Assembly: GCF_018128925.1 (NCBI RefSeq)
Contig: NZ_CP067007.1
Coordinates: forward strand, 186,001 to 250,000
Reading direction: 5' to 3'
Source: Nitrosopumilus sp. K4
GTDB lineage: Archaea; Thermoproteota; Nitrososphaeria; Nitrososphaerales; Nitrosopumilaceae
Length of the DNA stretch: 64,000 nucleotides
The notes beneath the pieces are model-generated. The model was not told the origin of the DNA and did no database searches. It saw only the letters and a program-made list of their open reading frames with translations. This document shows positions 1 through 7,822 of the stretch, piece by piece. Positions within the stretch are counted from its first letter, which is position 1, and every line of letters begins with the position of its first letter. The position numbers and the translations under genes are program-made.

Positions 1-429
1 CTGTATTGCTCAGACATTACGTGTTTTGGAAGACATGAAAACAAGTTATCTTCATTGAAAAAACTAGGATTACAAACAAAGATTGGAATCAAAGACGATG
101 ATCATAATGTTTTTGATCTTGTAGTAGAGGCAACAGGAAACAATTCTGGATTTATAGATACTATGAAATTGGTAAAGCCAAGAGGAACTGTAATTTTAAA
201 ATCAACTATAGCATCTAAAGAAAACTTGGATTTGACTCCTACGGTAGTCAATGAAATTACTTTGGTTGGTTCAAGATGTGGGAAATTCAGACCTGCCATT
301 GATGCGCTTGCTTCTCATAAAATTTCTGTAGATGATCTGATTGATACTACCTATCCCTTAGAAAAATTCGAAGAAGCAATAGAATATGCAAAAAAACCAA
401 ACACATTGAAGGTTTTTCTCAAACCCTAG
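1..429 (+). CDS. MDR-superfamily (zinc-type alcohol) dehydrogenase, C-terminal part
   Basis: The frame is open from the first base and closes at TAG 427-429, so about 142 C-terminal residues are present and the start lies outside the window. The visible part is the end of a Rossmann domain followed by the closing segment of a medium-chain dehydrogenase: FDLVVEATG, a PRGTVILKS strand, and PLEKFEEAIEYA followed by LKVFL at the C-terminus. In this family an alcohol or polyol is oxidised with NAD(P). The catalytic zinc ligands would be in the missing N-terminal part, so substrate and zinc dependence cannot be judged. A TTG at 55 is internal and not the true start. Confidence 0.75.
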   Translation: MYCSDITCFGRHENKLSSLKKLGLQTKIGIKDDDHNVFDLVVEATGNNSGFIDTMKLVKPRGTVILKSTIASKENLDLTPTVVNEITLVGSRCGKFRPAIDALASHKISVDDLIDTTYPLEKFEEAIEYAKKPNTLKVFLKP

Positions 430-496
430 ACAGATTTGCGAACAAACCAAAAAATTTTAGATTTAAATTGGATTGAACGAAAATTGTACCAACCTT

Positions 497-1945
497 ATGT
501 CATCAATAACTCCAAAAAAAATTGCTGAAAATCAGTACCTAATTGAGGCTGACTCTAATCTTGGAATGAAGGTTCCTGTCAAAATCTATGCAAATGAGAG
601 TCTGTTGCAAAAAATGCTTACTGATAGGACCATAATGCAGGCTCGAAACGTTGCATCAATTCCTGGTATTGTGAGCCATGGTGTGGTTTTGCCTGATGGT
701 CATGAAGGATATGGTTTTCCAGTTGGCGGCGTTGCAGCAATGGATGCTGAAGAGGGCATGATTAGTCCTGGAGGAGTTGGATATGACATCAATTGTGGTG
801 TAAGGCTACTTCGAAGCAATCTTAACGAAGATACTGTTCGCTCAAAACTAAAAGATATTGTAACTGATTTGTTTAGTTCTATTCCTTCCGGAGTTGGCTC
901 CAAAGGCGCAGTAAAATTATCTCACTCTCAATTAGATGAAGTCTTGGTCAATGGCGTTAACTGGGCAATTGATAATGGATATGGTTCATCAAATGATGCA
1001 GATGTCTGTGAAGAAAACGGACAAATTGCAAATGCAGATCCTAACAAAGTTTCAGATAAGGCAAGAAAGCGAGGTGCCCCTCAACTTGGAAGTCTTGGAT
1101 CTGGAAATCACTTTCTTGAAATTCAAAAGGTTGCAGAGATTCATGATGAAGAAGCTGCAAAAAGAATGGGAATAACTGAAGGAACAATTACAGTTTTGAT
1201 TCATTGCGGTTCAAGAGGATTTGGCCACCAAGTCTGTAGTGACTACCTTAGAGTTTCAGAACAGGCCTTGGAAAAATATGATATTCATTTAGCAGATAGA
1301 GAACTGGCATGTGTTCCAAACAATTCTGATGAAGGTGATGCTTACAGAAAAGCAATGTTTGCTGCATTAAACTTTGCATGGAGTAACCGACAGATGATTA
1401 CCCATTGGACAAGAAAATCATTTGAGAGAGTATTTGGCCAAAGTGAATCTGATCTTGATATGAAACTAGTTTATGATGTTGCACACAATATTGCCAAAGT
1501 TGAAAAACACAAAGTCGATGGAAAAGAACGAAATCTTGTGGTTCATAGAAAAGGTGCCACACGAGCATTTCCCGCAAACCGCGATGAGGTACCGACAAAA
1601 TATCGTGACATTGGTCAACCCGTACTTATTCCAGGATCTATGGGAACTGCAAGCTGGATTCTACTTGGACAGCCAAATTCAATGGAACTTAGTTTTGGCT
1701 CTACTGCACATGGAGCAGGAAGGACCATGTCAAGATCCAAAGCAAGAAAGAATTACTCAGAAAGTGATGTCAAAAAGTCACTAAATGACAAGGGTATTTT
1801 CATCAAAGCATTAACTCGTGACGGTGTGGTAGAAGAGACTCCTCAGGCATACAAAGATGTAGATGCTGTAGTCAATGTATCACATAATTTAGGAATAGCC
1901 ACAAAAGTAGCAAAATTAGTGCCTATAGGTGTGATAAAGGGTTGA
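497..1945 (+). CDS. rtcB: RNA-splicing ligase RtcB
   Basis: RtcB joins 2',3'-cyclic phosphate and 5'-OH RNA ends and is the archaeal ligase for tRNA exons after intron removal. The 482-residue length from ATG 497 fits the family. Visible motifs are DGHEGYGFPVGG, the metal-binding cysteine in DINCG (about Cys100), SLGSGNHFLEI, HCGSRGFGH, PGSMGTASW and HGAGR, whose histidine (about 405) is the residue that is guanylylated in characterised RtcB. An in-frame TTG at 473 would add eight residues; ATG 497 is preferred because homologous N-termini start close to the SSITPKKI segment. The next gene starts inside its stop codon. The window also contains an intron-bearing tRNA (59553-59667), a likely substrate. 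Confidence 0.95.
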   Translation: MSSITPKKIAENQYLIEADSNLGMKVPVKIYANESLLQKMLTDRTIMQARNVASIPGIVSHGVVLPDGHEGYGFPVGGVAAMDAEEGMISPGGVGYDINCGVRLLRSNLNEDTVRSKLKDIVTDLFSSIPSGVGSKGAVKLSHSQLDEVLVNGVNWAIDNGYGSSNDADVCEENGQIANADPNKVSDKARKRGAPQLGSLGSGNHFLEIQKVAEIHDEEAAKRMGITEGTITVLIHCGSRGFGHQVCSDYLRVSEQALEKYDIHLADRELACVPNNSDEGDAYRKAMFAALNFAWSNRQMITHWTRKSFERVFGQSESDLDMKLVYDVAHNIAKVEKHKVDGKERNLVVHRKGATRAFPANRDEVPTKYRDIGQPVLIPGSMGTASWILLGQPNSMELSFGSTAHGAGRTMSRSKARKNYSESDVKKSLNDKGIFIKALTRDGVVEETPQAYKDVDAVVNVSHNLGIATKVAKLVPIGVIKG

Positions 1946-2352
1946 GCGACGATTCAGAACTTGAAAGACTAAAGGCAAAACGCCTCGCTGAGATGCAAAA
2001 AAACATCTCATTTAAACAAAATACAGAAAAACAACCAGAACAAAAACCAAAAGAGACTAAAACTCCAAGAGAAATTCTAGTACCTAAACTTGGATATCGT
2101 GGTCTTGAGGTCTTACAAAACGCAGAATCTCAATTCCCAAACGAAACAAAAATTATTGTTGAAAAACTAGCTGAATTAATCAAAAGCGGAGAAATTGATG
2201 AAACACTTGATGGTGGAAAATTATTGCTATTGTTTAGATCAGTTGGACTAAACATTCGCATGGAAACAAAAATCAACATTGAACAAGACGGAAAATTTGT
2301 TTCACTGTCTGACAAACTAAGTAAACAATCCCTTGATGATGGTGAAGGTTAA
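1942..2352 (+). CDS. PDCD5-like DNA-binding protein
   Basis: A 136-residue protein starting at TTG 1942, overlapping the rtcB stop by four bases (TTGA), which suggests translational coupling. An N-terminal charged helix (LERLKAKRLAEMQ) is followed by a low-complexity K/E/P/T linker (about residues 25-45) and then the compact helical core with PREILVPKLGYRGLEVL and LAELIKSGEIDETL, the pattern of the PDCD5/TFAR19 family. Archaeal members are small double-stranded DNA-binding proteins of uncertain physiological role. Assignment is by motif pattern; the core is somewhat more divergent than in other archaea. Confidence 0.8.
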   Translation: MSDDSELERLKAKRLAEMQKNISFKQNTEKQPEQKPKETKTPREILVPKLGYRGLEVLQNAESQFPNETKIIVEKLAELIKSGEIDETLDGGKLLLLFRSVGLNIRMETKINIEQDGKFVSLSDKLSKQSLDDGEG

Positions 2353-2663
2353 TGGATGTGGTGTTAGAAATCAGCACAAAAAATTACACCGATGATCTGC
2401 TTAATCTAAAAAAAGCAATGTCGCACATGGAAAGTCTTCTTGGTTGCTACAACGGTTATGTGTTAAGTGAACCTACGACAAACTTTGGCTGGACTTTTTT
2501 CAAAATAGCATTCAAACCTGATTTACAACATGGAATTGAAACAAAATTTGCAGACATGATTGGTAAATATGGTTGGGGTAAACCCGAAGAAAAGTTTGGA
2601 AAATTTATGTCTGATTATCTTAACACTAAAGGTTGCAACGTTAAGGTAAAATCTACTTCCTAG
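2352..2663 (+). CDS. Uncharacterised small protein downstream of PDCD5-like gene
   Basis: A 103-residue protein of unknown function. ATG 2352 overlaps the preceding TAA by one base (TAATG), placing it as third gene of an rtcB operon. It has no signal peptide or membrane segment; aromatic and glycine residues cluster in the middle ([11 protein letters not shown] and [12 protein letters not shown]). Its end overlaps the end of the convergent S11 gene by four bases. Coding is supported by the tight overlap and by the absence of a competing frame. Confidence 0.7.
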   Translation: MDVVLEISTKNYTDDLLNLKKAMSHMESLLGCYNGYVLSEPTTNFGWTFFKIAFKPDLQHGIETKFADMIGKYGWGKPEEKFGKFMSDYLNTKGCNVKVKSTS

Positions 2664-3157
2664 ACTCTTCTTCCTCTCTTTCCACCTTTCTTTCTAGTGG
2701 TGTCATGAGGGATTGGAGTAACATCATCGATTCTTCCGATTTTAAATCCGCCTCTTGCCAAAGCTCTAATTGCAGCTTGTGCACCTGGACCTGGAACTCT
2801 AGAACCAACTCCGCCAACTGCTCTTACTCTGATATGAAAACCTGTGAATCCTTTTGTTCTTGCAGATTCAACAACTGCATTTGCAGCTTTCATTGCAGCA
2901 AATGGCGATGACTCGTATCTGTCAGCGTTGACATGAATTCCGCCAGAACTGATTGCAACTGTCTCTCCGCCTGTAAGATCAGTCATGTGGATAATTGTAT
3001 TGTTATAACTGCTGTAAATGTGGGCAATTCCCCATTTTTCAGGCCCTTCTTTTTTTGCTTCTGGCTGTGATTGTTGAGTATCTTGAACCTCTTTTTCAGG
3101 CTCAGTCTCCTCTACTGGAGTCTCTACCTCTTCAATCTTGGCTTCAGTTTCTGACAA
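2660..3157 (-). CDS. rps11: 30S ribosomal protein S11 (uS11) with acidic N-terminal extension
   Basis: uS11 sits on the small-subunit platform and contacts the 16S rRNA 690 loop. The core begins near residue 42 with [17 protein letters not shown] and contains [43 protein letters not shown] and the basic tail [18 protein letters not shown]. The protein has 165 residues against about 130 for a typical archaeal S11; the extra part is an N-terminal acidic E/T/P/Q-rich stretch of about 40 residues. The 3' end overlaps the convergent upstream gene by four bases. No other ribosomal-protein gene adjoins it here. Confidence 0.97.
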   Translation of the reverse strand: MSETEAKIEEVETPVEETEPEKEVQDTQQSQPEAKKEGPEKWGIAHIYSSYNNTIIHMTDLTGGETVAISSGGIHVNADRYESSPFAAMKAANAVVESARTKGFTGFHIRVRAVGGVGSRVPGPGAQAAIRALARGGFKIGRIDDVTPIPHDTTRKKGGKRGRRV

Positions 3158-3272
3158 TGTCTACTCACACCTTAAAGGGTTTAAAAAACATTGATTTTCA
3201 AATCTGTTCGTATTTTGACACCTTGCTGAAAAATCCATTTTACTCAAATACTATAGAAAAGAGATTTTTTGT

Positions 3273-3596
3273 ATGGGATCTGTACTTTTACCCGCTATAG
3301 GAATTGCAGTAGCTGCTGCCCTTTTTGGCTCTCTTGTTTTTCAGTATACAACTCCCCAAAATGAAATATCTCCATTTCTTGAAACAGAAAAAAAATGCGA
3401 AAAGATTGCACTTGAAGGATACAAAATGCATTTGAAATACCCTGATTCCTCACCTGATGAGCTTCCAGAATATGACCGAAACACCTTGCTGTCTCTTGAT
3501 GAACTTTGGATAAATGACTGTGTGAACAGACTGCCTGCCGCAACTGTCTTTGATATTATACAAAGAGTAGAGCTAGACTATTTTTCAGGTGAATAG
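3273..3596 (+). CDS. Small membrane-anchored protein, unknown
   Basis: A 107-residue protein with one hydrophobic segment at about residues 5-25 followed by a polar domain with two cysteines (about 42 and 81). The ATG at 3273 is the first codon of the frame. It lies between divergent S11 and convergent thiL and ends directly against the thiL stop. I do not recognise a family. It is probably a single-pass membrane protein with an extracytoplasmic domain of about 80 residues. Confidence 0.6.
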   Translation: MGSVLLPAIGIAVAAALFGSLVFQYTTPQNEISPFLETEKKCEKIALEGYKMHLKYPDSSPDELPEYDRNTLLSLDELWINDCVNRLPAATVFDIIQRVELDYFSGE

Positions 3597-4547
3597 TTAT
3601 TTTTTGAAATGACGCCACCCAGAATCTTTTATCTGGACTAACTTGTCTCCTTTAAGATACACACCTTTTCCTTTAGTGACATATCCAATTTGCACAACTG
3701 GGGTTTTTAGTTTGGATGCCAGTTTATGAATATGGTCTCTGTATTTTTTTGGCGCTGTAAAAACAAACTCGTATTCCTCACCTGTATTGAAAATCAAATC
3801 CATTGAATCAATTTTGTTTTGTTCTGCAAACTCATAAACGCTTTTTGGTGTTGGGATTTTATCTATGACAAACTTTTGCTTGCTCTGCTTTGCCATTTCA
3901 TTTAGCGTAGTTGAAAGACCGTCACTCGAATCCATTGCAGCTGAAAAATATTTTCTGCCTTTTAGACCAAACTCCAGTCTTGGCTTTGGCTTTAGAACTG
4001 CTTTTTGACATTTTTGGACAAACTCCTTTCTGCCTTTTTTCTTGTAAATGAGAGATTTCAATCCTACTCCTGTTAACCCAAATAGGCCTGTTGCAAACAC
4101 GATATCTCCTGATTTTGCACCTTTTCTTGGAACAATTCTGTCAGATTCACCAAAAACACAAACATGAAAAACAATCTCTTGTCCCTCATTGGTGTCTCCT
4201 CCTAGGATTTTGATCTGAAATTCATCAGATGCTCTTTTGATTCCCCTTGAAATCTCAACGATTTTTGAGTGTGAAATTGTCTTTGGAAGGTTTAGAGATA
4301 TTATTCCAAATTGTGGCTTTACTCCCTTTGCTGCAAAGTCACTAATGCATGCTACAATGCTTTTTCTTGCGGCCTCTGCCAATGTCATTTTTGGGGGAAT
4401 GTCTGTACTTTGAACTAGTGTGTCTACTTTAACGATGATGTTTCTTTTACCTATGTTGAATTGCTCTACGTCTTCAGAAACAAAATTTTTGTTTCCAATT
4501 CCATTCTGAATGATTTTGATAATGTCTGATTCATCTAACCCTTTCAT
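3597..4547 (-). CDS. thiL: Thiamine-monophosphate kinase ThiL
   Basis: ThiL phosphorylates thiamine monophosphate to the active cofactor thiamine diphosphate using ATP. The 316-residue protein has the expected AIR-synthase-like fold markers: VDTLVQSTDIPP near the N-terminus, a GGDTNEG metal/nucleotide site, and AMDSSDGLSTTL in the C-terminal domain. It is the second gene of a pair, its ATG lying 17 bases inside the end of the glmM-like gene. The C-terminal end abuts the upstream convergent gene without overlap. Confidence 0.93.
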   Translation of the reverse strand: MKGLDESDIIKIIQNGIGNKNFVSEDVEQFNIGKRNIIVKVDTLVQSTDIPPKMTLAEAARKSIVACISDFAAKGVKPQFGIISLNLPKTISHSKIVEISRGIKRASDEFQIKILGGDTNEGQEIVFHVCVFGESDRIVPRKGAKSGDIVFATGLFGLTGVGLKSLIYKKKGRKEFVQKCQKAVLKPKPRLEFGLKGRKYFSAAMDSSDGLSTTLNEMAKQSKQKFVIDKIPTPKSVYEFAEQNKIDSMDLIFNTGEEYEFVFTAPKKYRDHIHKLASKLKTPVVQIGYVTKGKGVYLKGDKLVQIKDSGWRHFKK

Positions 4548-5829
4548 AGCACTCTCTTACTAATTTCAGATTGTCTTGAGTAATTTTCATGCTCTTTTCT
4601 TTGTTGTTTGATTCAGCAGAAACTCTAATGATGTCTTCAGTGTTTGATTTTCTAATTAACACCCAACTATCTTCATCTATAATCCCTTTAATTCCATCTA
4701 GGGTGATTACTTCTGAATAATTTTTGGACATTTCTTTTGCAATGTTTTCGATCACTTTATCATGAAATTGAGAATCAACGTTTGTTTTTTCTCTTGTCTG
4801 ATGATAACTTTGCATAAAGTTTAGAATTTCTTGATAGTTTGAATCTCTTAGCATTGATGCTATGAGACCGCTAGTTAGAATTCCTTCTCTACAATAATTA
4901 AATTCTGGCAAAATAAAACCTGCACTGCTTCCTTCTCCCCCAGCTTGTGCATTTGATTTTAACATTAAATCAATTACATTAGCTTCTCCAACTTTGGATC
5001 TTTGAACACTTCCGCCTCTCTCTTTGATGAACTTTTCAATTGAAACACTTGTATCAATACTTAGCACAAAATTTTTGTAACCAAGATCTAGTGCCTTTGC
5101 CACTCCGAGGCCCAAAGTCACATCCGGTGTCTGTTTTTTTCCATCTTTTACAACAACTAGACGATCTCCGTCTAGATCAAATGCAAAACCAATATCTTTT
5201 GATGAAGATGCCGTGACAAGATCAGATAAACTATCTGCTGTGGGATCAGGTCCTCTGGTACAGTTTGATAGTTCACCGTTTATCACATGAATGTTGCAGC
5301 CTGTCTCTGATAGTAGTTTGGGTGCATAGTCTCTTGTTGCTCCTCCGCCTATGTCTATGACTATTTCTGGGTTGTTTTGGATACTTCCTATCAGTTTTTT
5401 TGCATCCTCGATATATGATGATGAGATTTTTTCTTCAGAACCAATTTTTGTTTTTGATATTTTTTGATTTTCTAAAATCTTTGGCAGTTCTTCTTCATTG
5501 ATGCCTCTTCCATCAATAATGAACTTTAATCCATTCCATTCTAGAGGGTTGTGCGATGATGTTACAATTACTCCTGCACCGTACTTTCTTGACTCCCTAA
5601 ACACAACAGGTGTCGGCGCAGTTCCCAAATCAAATACATCAATTCCATTTTTTAGCAGCGCAGCTGATGCAGTTTCCTTTACCATTTGTCCTGATGGCCT
5701 TGTGTCTTTACCAATGACGCATTTTTGAGACTGTATGAGTGATGAAAAGTTGTTGCAAAACTGTAATGTCTCTTTTAGAGTGAAATCTTCTCCAAATATA
5801 CCACGAATTCCGGAAATTGTTTTTTTCAT
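4531..5829 (-). CDS. glmM: Phosphoglucosamine mutase / phosphohexomutase
   Basis: An alpha-D-phosphohexomutase of about 432 residues. The phosphoserine loop is VTSSHNPLEWNG (about Ser92), the metal loop is DLDGDRLVV, and GGEGSSAGFI matches the sugar-binding loop. Archaeal members convert glucosamine-6-P to glucosamine-1-P or act on mannose/glucose phosphates, feeding UDP-GlcNAc and glycan synthesis; the exact substrate cannot be read from motifs. I chose ATG 5829 (MKKTISGIRGIFG) because the longer frame would begin at a TTG only five bases from the tRNA-Thr gene. The first gene of the glmM-thiL pair. Confidence 0.9.
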   Translation of the reverse strand: MKKTISGIRGIFGEDFTLKETLQFCNNFSSLIQSQKCVIGKDTRPSGQMVKETASAALLKNGIDVFDLGTAPTPVVFRESRKYGAGVIVTSSHNPLEWNGLKFIIDGRGINEEELPKILENQKISKTKIGSEEKISSSYIEDAKKLIGSIQNNPEIVIDIGGGATRDYAPKLLSETGCNIHVINGELSNCTRGPDPTADSLSDLVTASSSKDIGFAFDLDGDRLVVVKDGKKQTPDVTLGLGVAKALDLGYKNFVLSIDTSVSIEKFIKERGGSVQRSKVGEANVIDLMLKSNAQAGGEGSSAGFILPEFNYCREGILTSGLIASMLRDSNYQEILNFMQSYHQTREKTNVDSQFHDKVIENIAKEMSKNYSEVITLDGIKGIIDEDSWVLIRKSNTEDIIRVSAESNNKEKSMKITQDNLKLVRECYERVR

Positions 5830-5882
5830 TTGATCAAAATCGGAAAGGCTTTTTATTAACTCTGATGGCTTCACCAAAAAGT

Positions 5883-5956
5883 GCCTCGATAGCTCAGCCT
5901 GGTAGAGCGAACGCCTCGTAAGCGTTAGGTCGCGGGTTCAGATCCCGTTCGAGGCT
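5883..5956 (+). tRNA. tRNA-Thr (anticodon CGT)
   Basis: A 74-base cloverleaf. The acceptor arms GCCTCGA (5883-5889) and TCGAGGC (5949-5955) pair perfectly, with discriminator T and no encoded CCA. The anticodon stem AACGC/GCGTT closes the loop CTCGTAA, giving anticodon CGT for codon ACG. The T-arm is GCGGG-TTCAGAT-CCCGT with one G-T pair. No intron. A run of seven T follows at 5967-5973. Confidence 0.97.
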
Positions 5957-5966
5957 TAAAAAATTA

Positions 5967-5973
5967 TTTTTTT
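5967..5973 (+). terminator. T-run terminator after tRNA-Thr
   Basis: Seven consecutive T residues on the sense strand eleven bases after the tRNA-Thr 3' end. Archaeal RNA polymerase terminates at oligo-T tracts without needing a hairpin, so this is the likely end of the tRNA transcript. It is judged only from composition. Confidence 0.4.
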
Positions 5974-5991
5974 AAAATTACTAGAAAAATC

Positions 5992-6162
5992 TTAAGAGCT
6001 TGTCTCAGTGAAGGTCTCAATGTCAACTTCTAATTCTTTTCCTAAACCTTCCCACCAGTTTTTACTATTTTCTGTCATGCTCCCCTCAAAAATTATCTCT
6101 GATCCTCCTTTATAGATCTGTCGGTCGATTAACCATTGATCAATTATGACACAAAATCTCAT
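5992..6162 (-). CDS. Small protein coupled to upstream membrane protein (56 aa)
   Basis: A 56-codon frame from ATG 6162 to TAA 5992. Its ATG overlaps the TGA of the upstream 60-residue membrane protein in an ATGA arrangement, a strong sign of coupled translation. The protein starts with a hydrophobic MRFCVIIDQWLI stretch, contains YKGGSEIIFEGSM and two adjacent tryptophans, and ends acidic. No family recognised. The main caveat is its size; conservation in relatives would settle it. Confidence 0.5.
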   Translation of the reverse strand: MRFCVIIDQWLIDRQIYKGGSEIIFEGSMTENSKNWWEGLGKELEVDIETFTETSS

Positions 6163-6341
6163 TTGTTGTTTTCTTCTTGTTTTCTTTTTATCTTTCTATA
6201 GAAAATGATCATCAATGCACCACCTGCACATGCCCAAAACACTGGGGATAATCCTGGTTCTACTTGAGGTATTACGCCAACAAATGCCAAAGACATTATG
6301 CCAATCAACACCAGTCCGATTAACTCTAACATTTTTGCCAT
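6159..6341 (-). CDS. Two-TM mini membrane protein (60 aa)
   Basis: Sixty residues with two predicted membrane helices (about 5-25 and 31-49) separated by a short proline-containing turn, and a basic C-terminal tail (YRKIKRKQEE) that should face the cytoplasm. It starts at ATG 6341 and is divergent from another two-TM mini protein at 6401, with about 60 bases between them. No family recognised. Confidence 0.65.
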   Translation of the reverse strand: MAKMLELIGLVLIGIMSLAFVGVIPQVEPGLSPVFWACAGGALMIIFYRKIKRKQEENNK

Positions 6342-6377
6342 TTTGCTCTATATCCCAAGTCATTTCAAAAAGATATA

Positions 6378-6392
6378 TGGTTTTGTAAACCA
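6378..6392. promoter_or_regulatory. 15-bp palindrome between TATA box and start
   Basis: TGGTTTTGTAAACCA is a perfect palindrome with 6-base arms and a TGT spacer. It lies between a TATA-like element (about 6371-6378) and the ATG at 6401, which is 26 bases from the TATA centre, so the transcript is probably leaderless and the palindrome occupies the zone between TATA box and transcription start. A repressor bound here would block transcription. Inference from geometry only. Confidence 0.4.
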
Positions 6393-6400
6393 CGTAAATT

Positions 6401-6613
6401 ATGGACAAGTATCTTACAGTAATTTTGATTTTCATGATTGTGACTATCATCATTGCATTTGTAGATCCTGCTACAGGAGAAGGTCGATTTATTGTTCCAT
6501 TATTTTATGGTGGGATTGCAGGGATAGCACTTATTGTCATTTACAGCTCCTACAAACAAAGAAAAGAGCGCCAAAGAGAAAATGCTGAACGAAAAAGAAA
6601 ATCTAAAAAATAG
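6401..6613 (+). CDS. Two-TM mini membrane protein with basic tail (70 aa)
   Basis: Seventy residues: membrane helix at about 4-22, a short loop (DPATGEGRF), a second helix at about 32-49, then a 20-residue strongly basic tail of K/R/E. The architecture mirrors the divergent 60-residue protein at 6159-6341, although sequence similarity is weak. It ends three bases before the stop of a convergent winged-helix gene. A leaderless start at ATG 6401 is suggested by the TATA element 26 bases upstream. Confidence 0.7.
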   Translation: MDKYLTVILIFMIVTIIIAFVDPATGEGRFIVPLFYGGIAGIALIVIYSSYKQRKERQRENAERKRKSKK

Positions 6614-6616
6614 ATT

Positions 6617-6898
6617 CTAGAGTTCCAGACCGAAAGATTCTGCAATGCTGGAGAACTTTGAATAAGACTCCAAATACTGTCTTCCTTTTTCAGTAATGAC
6701 AAATGTATTTCTTCCATCAAATTCTATTCTGTTGATCAGTCCAGAACCTGTCAAGTTCTCAAGGAATTTTGATAATCTTGAATGTGATAAGTTTGCCTTT
6801 GTAAGCAAAGATGTCGTTTTAATTCCCTGCTGGCCTGACTCTTCAGTAGCAGTCAAAAGATCTGCAACTATTTGCATGCTAGTTCGATAGGAAACCAT
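6617..6898 (-). CDS. Winged-helix transcriptional regulator (93 aa)
   Basis: A single winged-helix domain: an N-terminal helix (SMQIVADLLTATEE), a helix-turn-helix with SLLTKANLSHSRLSKFLENL, and a wing around FDGRNTFVITEKGRQYLES. It belongs to the small archaeal regulators in which the whole protein is one DNA-binding domain. It is clearly paralogous to the protein at 13821-14108, sharing the YRT.M start, the KANLSHSRLS recognition region and the C-terminal SF-GL ending. The target genes are unknown. Confidence 0.85.
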   Translation of the reverse strand: MVSYRTSMQIVADLLTATEESGQQGIKTTSLLTKANLSHSRLSKFLENLTGSGLINRIEFDGRNTFVITEKGRQYLESYSKFSSIAESFGLEL

Positions 6899-6977
6899 AC
6901 GAATGGTACTGTAAAACCAAGATATAAGGGTATTACCATCAATTCAGATCAGATAAATAGGCTCTAGCCTGATTTCT

Positions 6978-7568
6978 GTGAGATTGTCTTCTCAGTCTCC
7001 TGTACCGTGGTTTGATGCTTTTCTTGGAGTGGCATACCGGTATTATGATCTTAGAATGAATGTCGTTCCTTTATTTTCAGACAGAAAAGAGGCAACAAAC
7101 CTGTGGACTGAAAAAATCCATTGGTGGACAGATCCATCAATCAAGATTCGATTCGTCGAGATTGATGATGACTACTGGTTTATCATGGGAGCAGAGTCGC
7201 AAAAACCTGATTCTAACATGTCTTTTTTCAAAACTCTTCCAAAGTCTGAAAATTATGAGAGATTCAAAAAGGGTCATGGCGGCGAGGCGTATCTACGATT
7301 GGGAGTATACAGTGAACAGACTTTGAATGATGTAAAAAAAGATGCACTATGTAGTTGTGGGCATGCAGCAGAAGACCATGATGAAGGTGACAATGATGCA
7401 TGTTTGTATAAGGTGTGTATCTGCAAAAAGTTTTCTAGTTTTCAAGTAAATTTACTTAAACGAAAAAAAACTGTTACTGATATCTCATTTGTTGATGAAA
7501 AAGATGCCAAAGATGATCCTCTTGTTTGGAATTGTCTTTATGTAAACAAGTATTCAAAATCTGAATAA
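6978..7568 (+). CDS. Uncharacterised protein with C-terminal Cys/His cluster
   Basis: A 196-residue protein from GTG 6978, which lies about 26 bases after the TATA-like AGATAAATA (about 6950-6958), supporting a leaderless start. The first 110 residues are rich in aromatic residues (HWWTDPS, DDDYWFIMG). A cluster CSCGHAAEDHDEG with later C....CICKKF (about residues 125-150) looks like a metal site of the CxCxH...C...CxC type. No family recognised. The 3' end abuts the stop of the convergent zinc-ribbon gene. Confidence 0.65.
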   Translation: MRLSSQSPVPWFDAFLGVAYRYYDLRMNVVPLFSDRKEATNLWTEKIHWWTDPSIKIRFVEIDDDYWFIMGAESQKPDSNMSFFKTLPKSENYERFKKGHGGEAYLRLGVYSEQTLNDVKKDALCSCGHAAEDHDEGDNDACLYKVCICKKFSSFQVNLLKRKKTVTDISFVDEKDAKDDPLVWNCLYVNKYSKSE

Positions 7569-7748
7569 TTATTCTTCTTTGTTTACTCTAGTATGATCTC
7601 CGGGATAATACTCGTCTAGCTTTTTTGAATAGCAATCTCCACATAATGGTCCGTTGATCTTCCATTCTTCCATTGGGTTGAATTGCATTTCTATTTTATC
7701 CCCGCAAATGGTGCATTTTAGTTTTAAACCCAAAGTATCATTGCTCAC
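7569..7748 (-). CDS. Small zinc-ribbon protein (59 aa)
   Basis: A short protein with two CxxC pairs (CTICGDK and CGDCYSKK) about 23 residues apart, forming a probable single zinc ribbon. GTG 7748 is chosen as start (VSNDTLGLKL); the longer frame from 7769 would add a hydrophobic stretch unlike the rest. Function unknown; such ribbons bind nucleic acid or protein partners. It lies downstream of the candidate structured RNA region but on the other strand. Confidence 0.65.
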   Translation of the reverse strand: MSNDTLGLKLKCTICGDKIEMQFNPMEEWKINGPLCGDCYSKKLDEYYPGDHTRVNKEE

Positions 7749-7795
7749 TTTAATCAATATAAAAAACATTCTGGGTTTGAACCAAAAAAATCATG

Positions 7796-7804
7796 TTAAA
7801 TAAT
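7796..7804 (+). promoter_or_regulatory. TATA-like element before candidate RNA
   Basis: TTAAATAAT on the plus strand, with its centre (about 7800) 23-26 bases before the first base of the long stem that starts at 7823. This is the spacing expected between an archaeal TATA box and its transcription start. AT-rich sequence gives many such matches by chance, so the call depends on the downstream structure. Confidence 0.35.
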
Positions 7805-7822
7805 ACTGGTTTCTAAGAATTT

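Noticed and set aside
5830-5877. TTG start of the phosphohexomutase at 5877
   Set aside because: It would begin five bases from the tRNA-Thr gene; the conserved KTISGIRGIFG start follows directly after ATG 5829.
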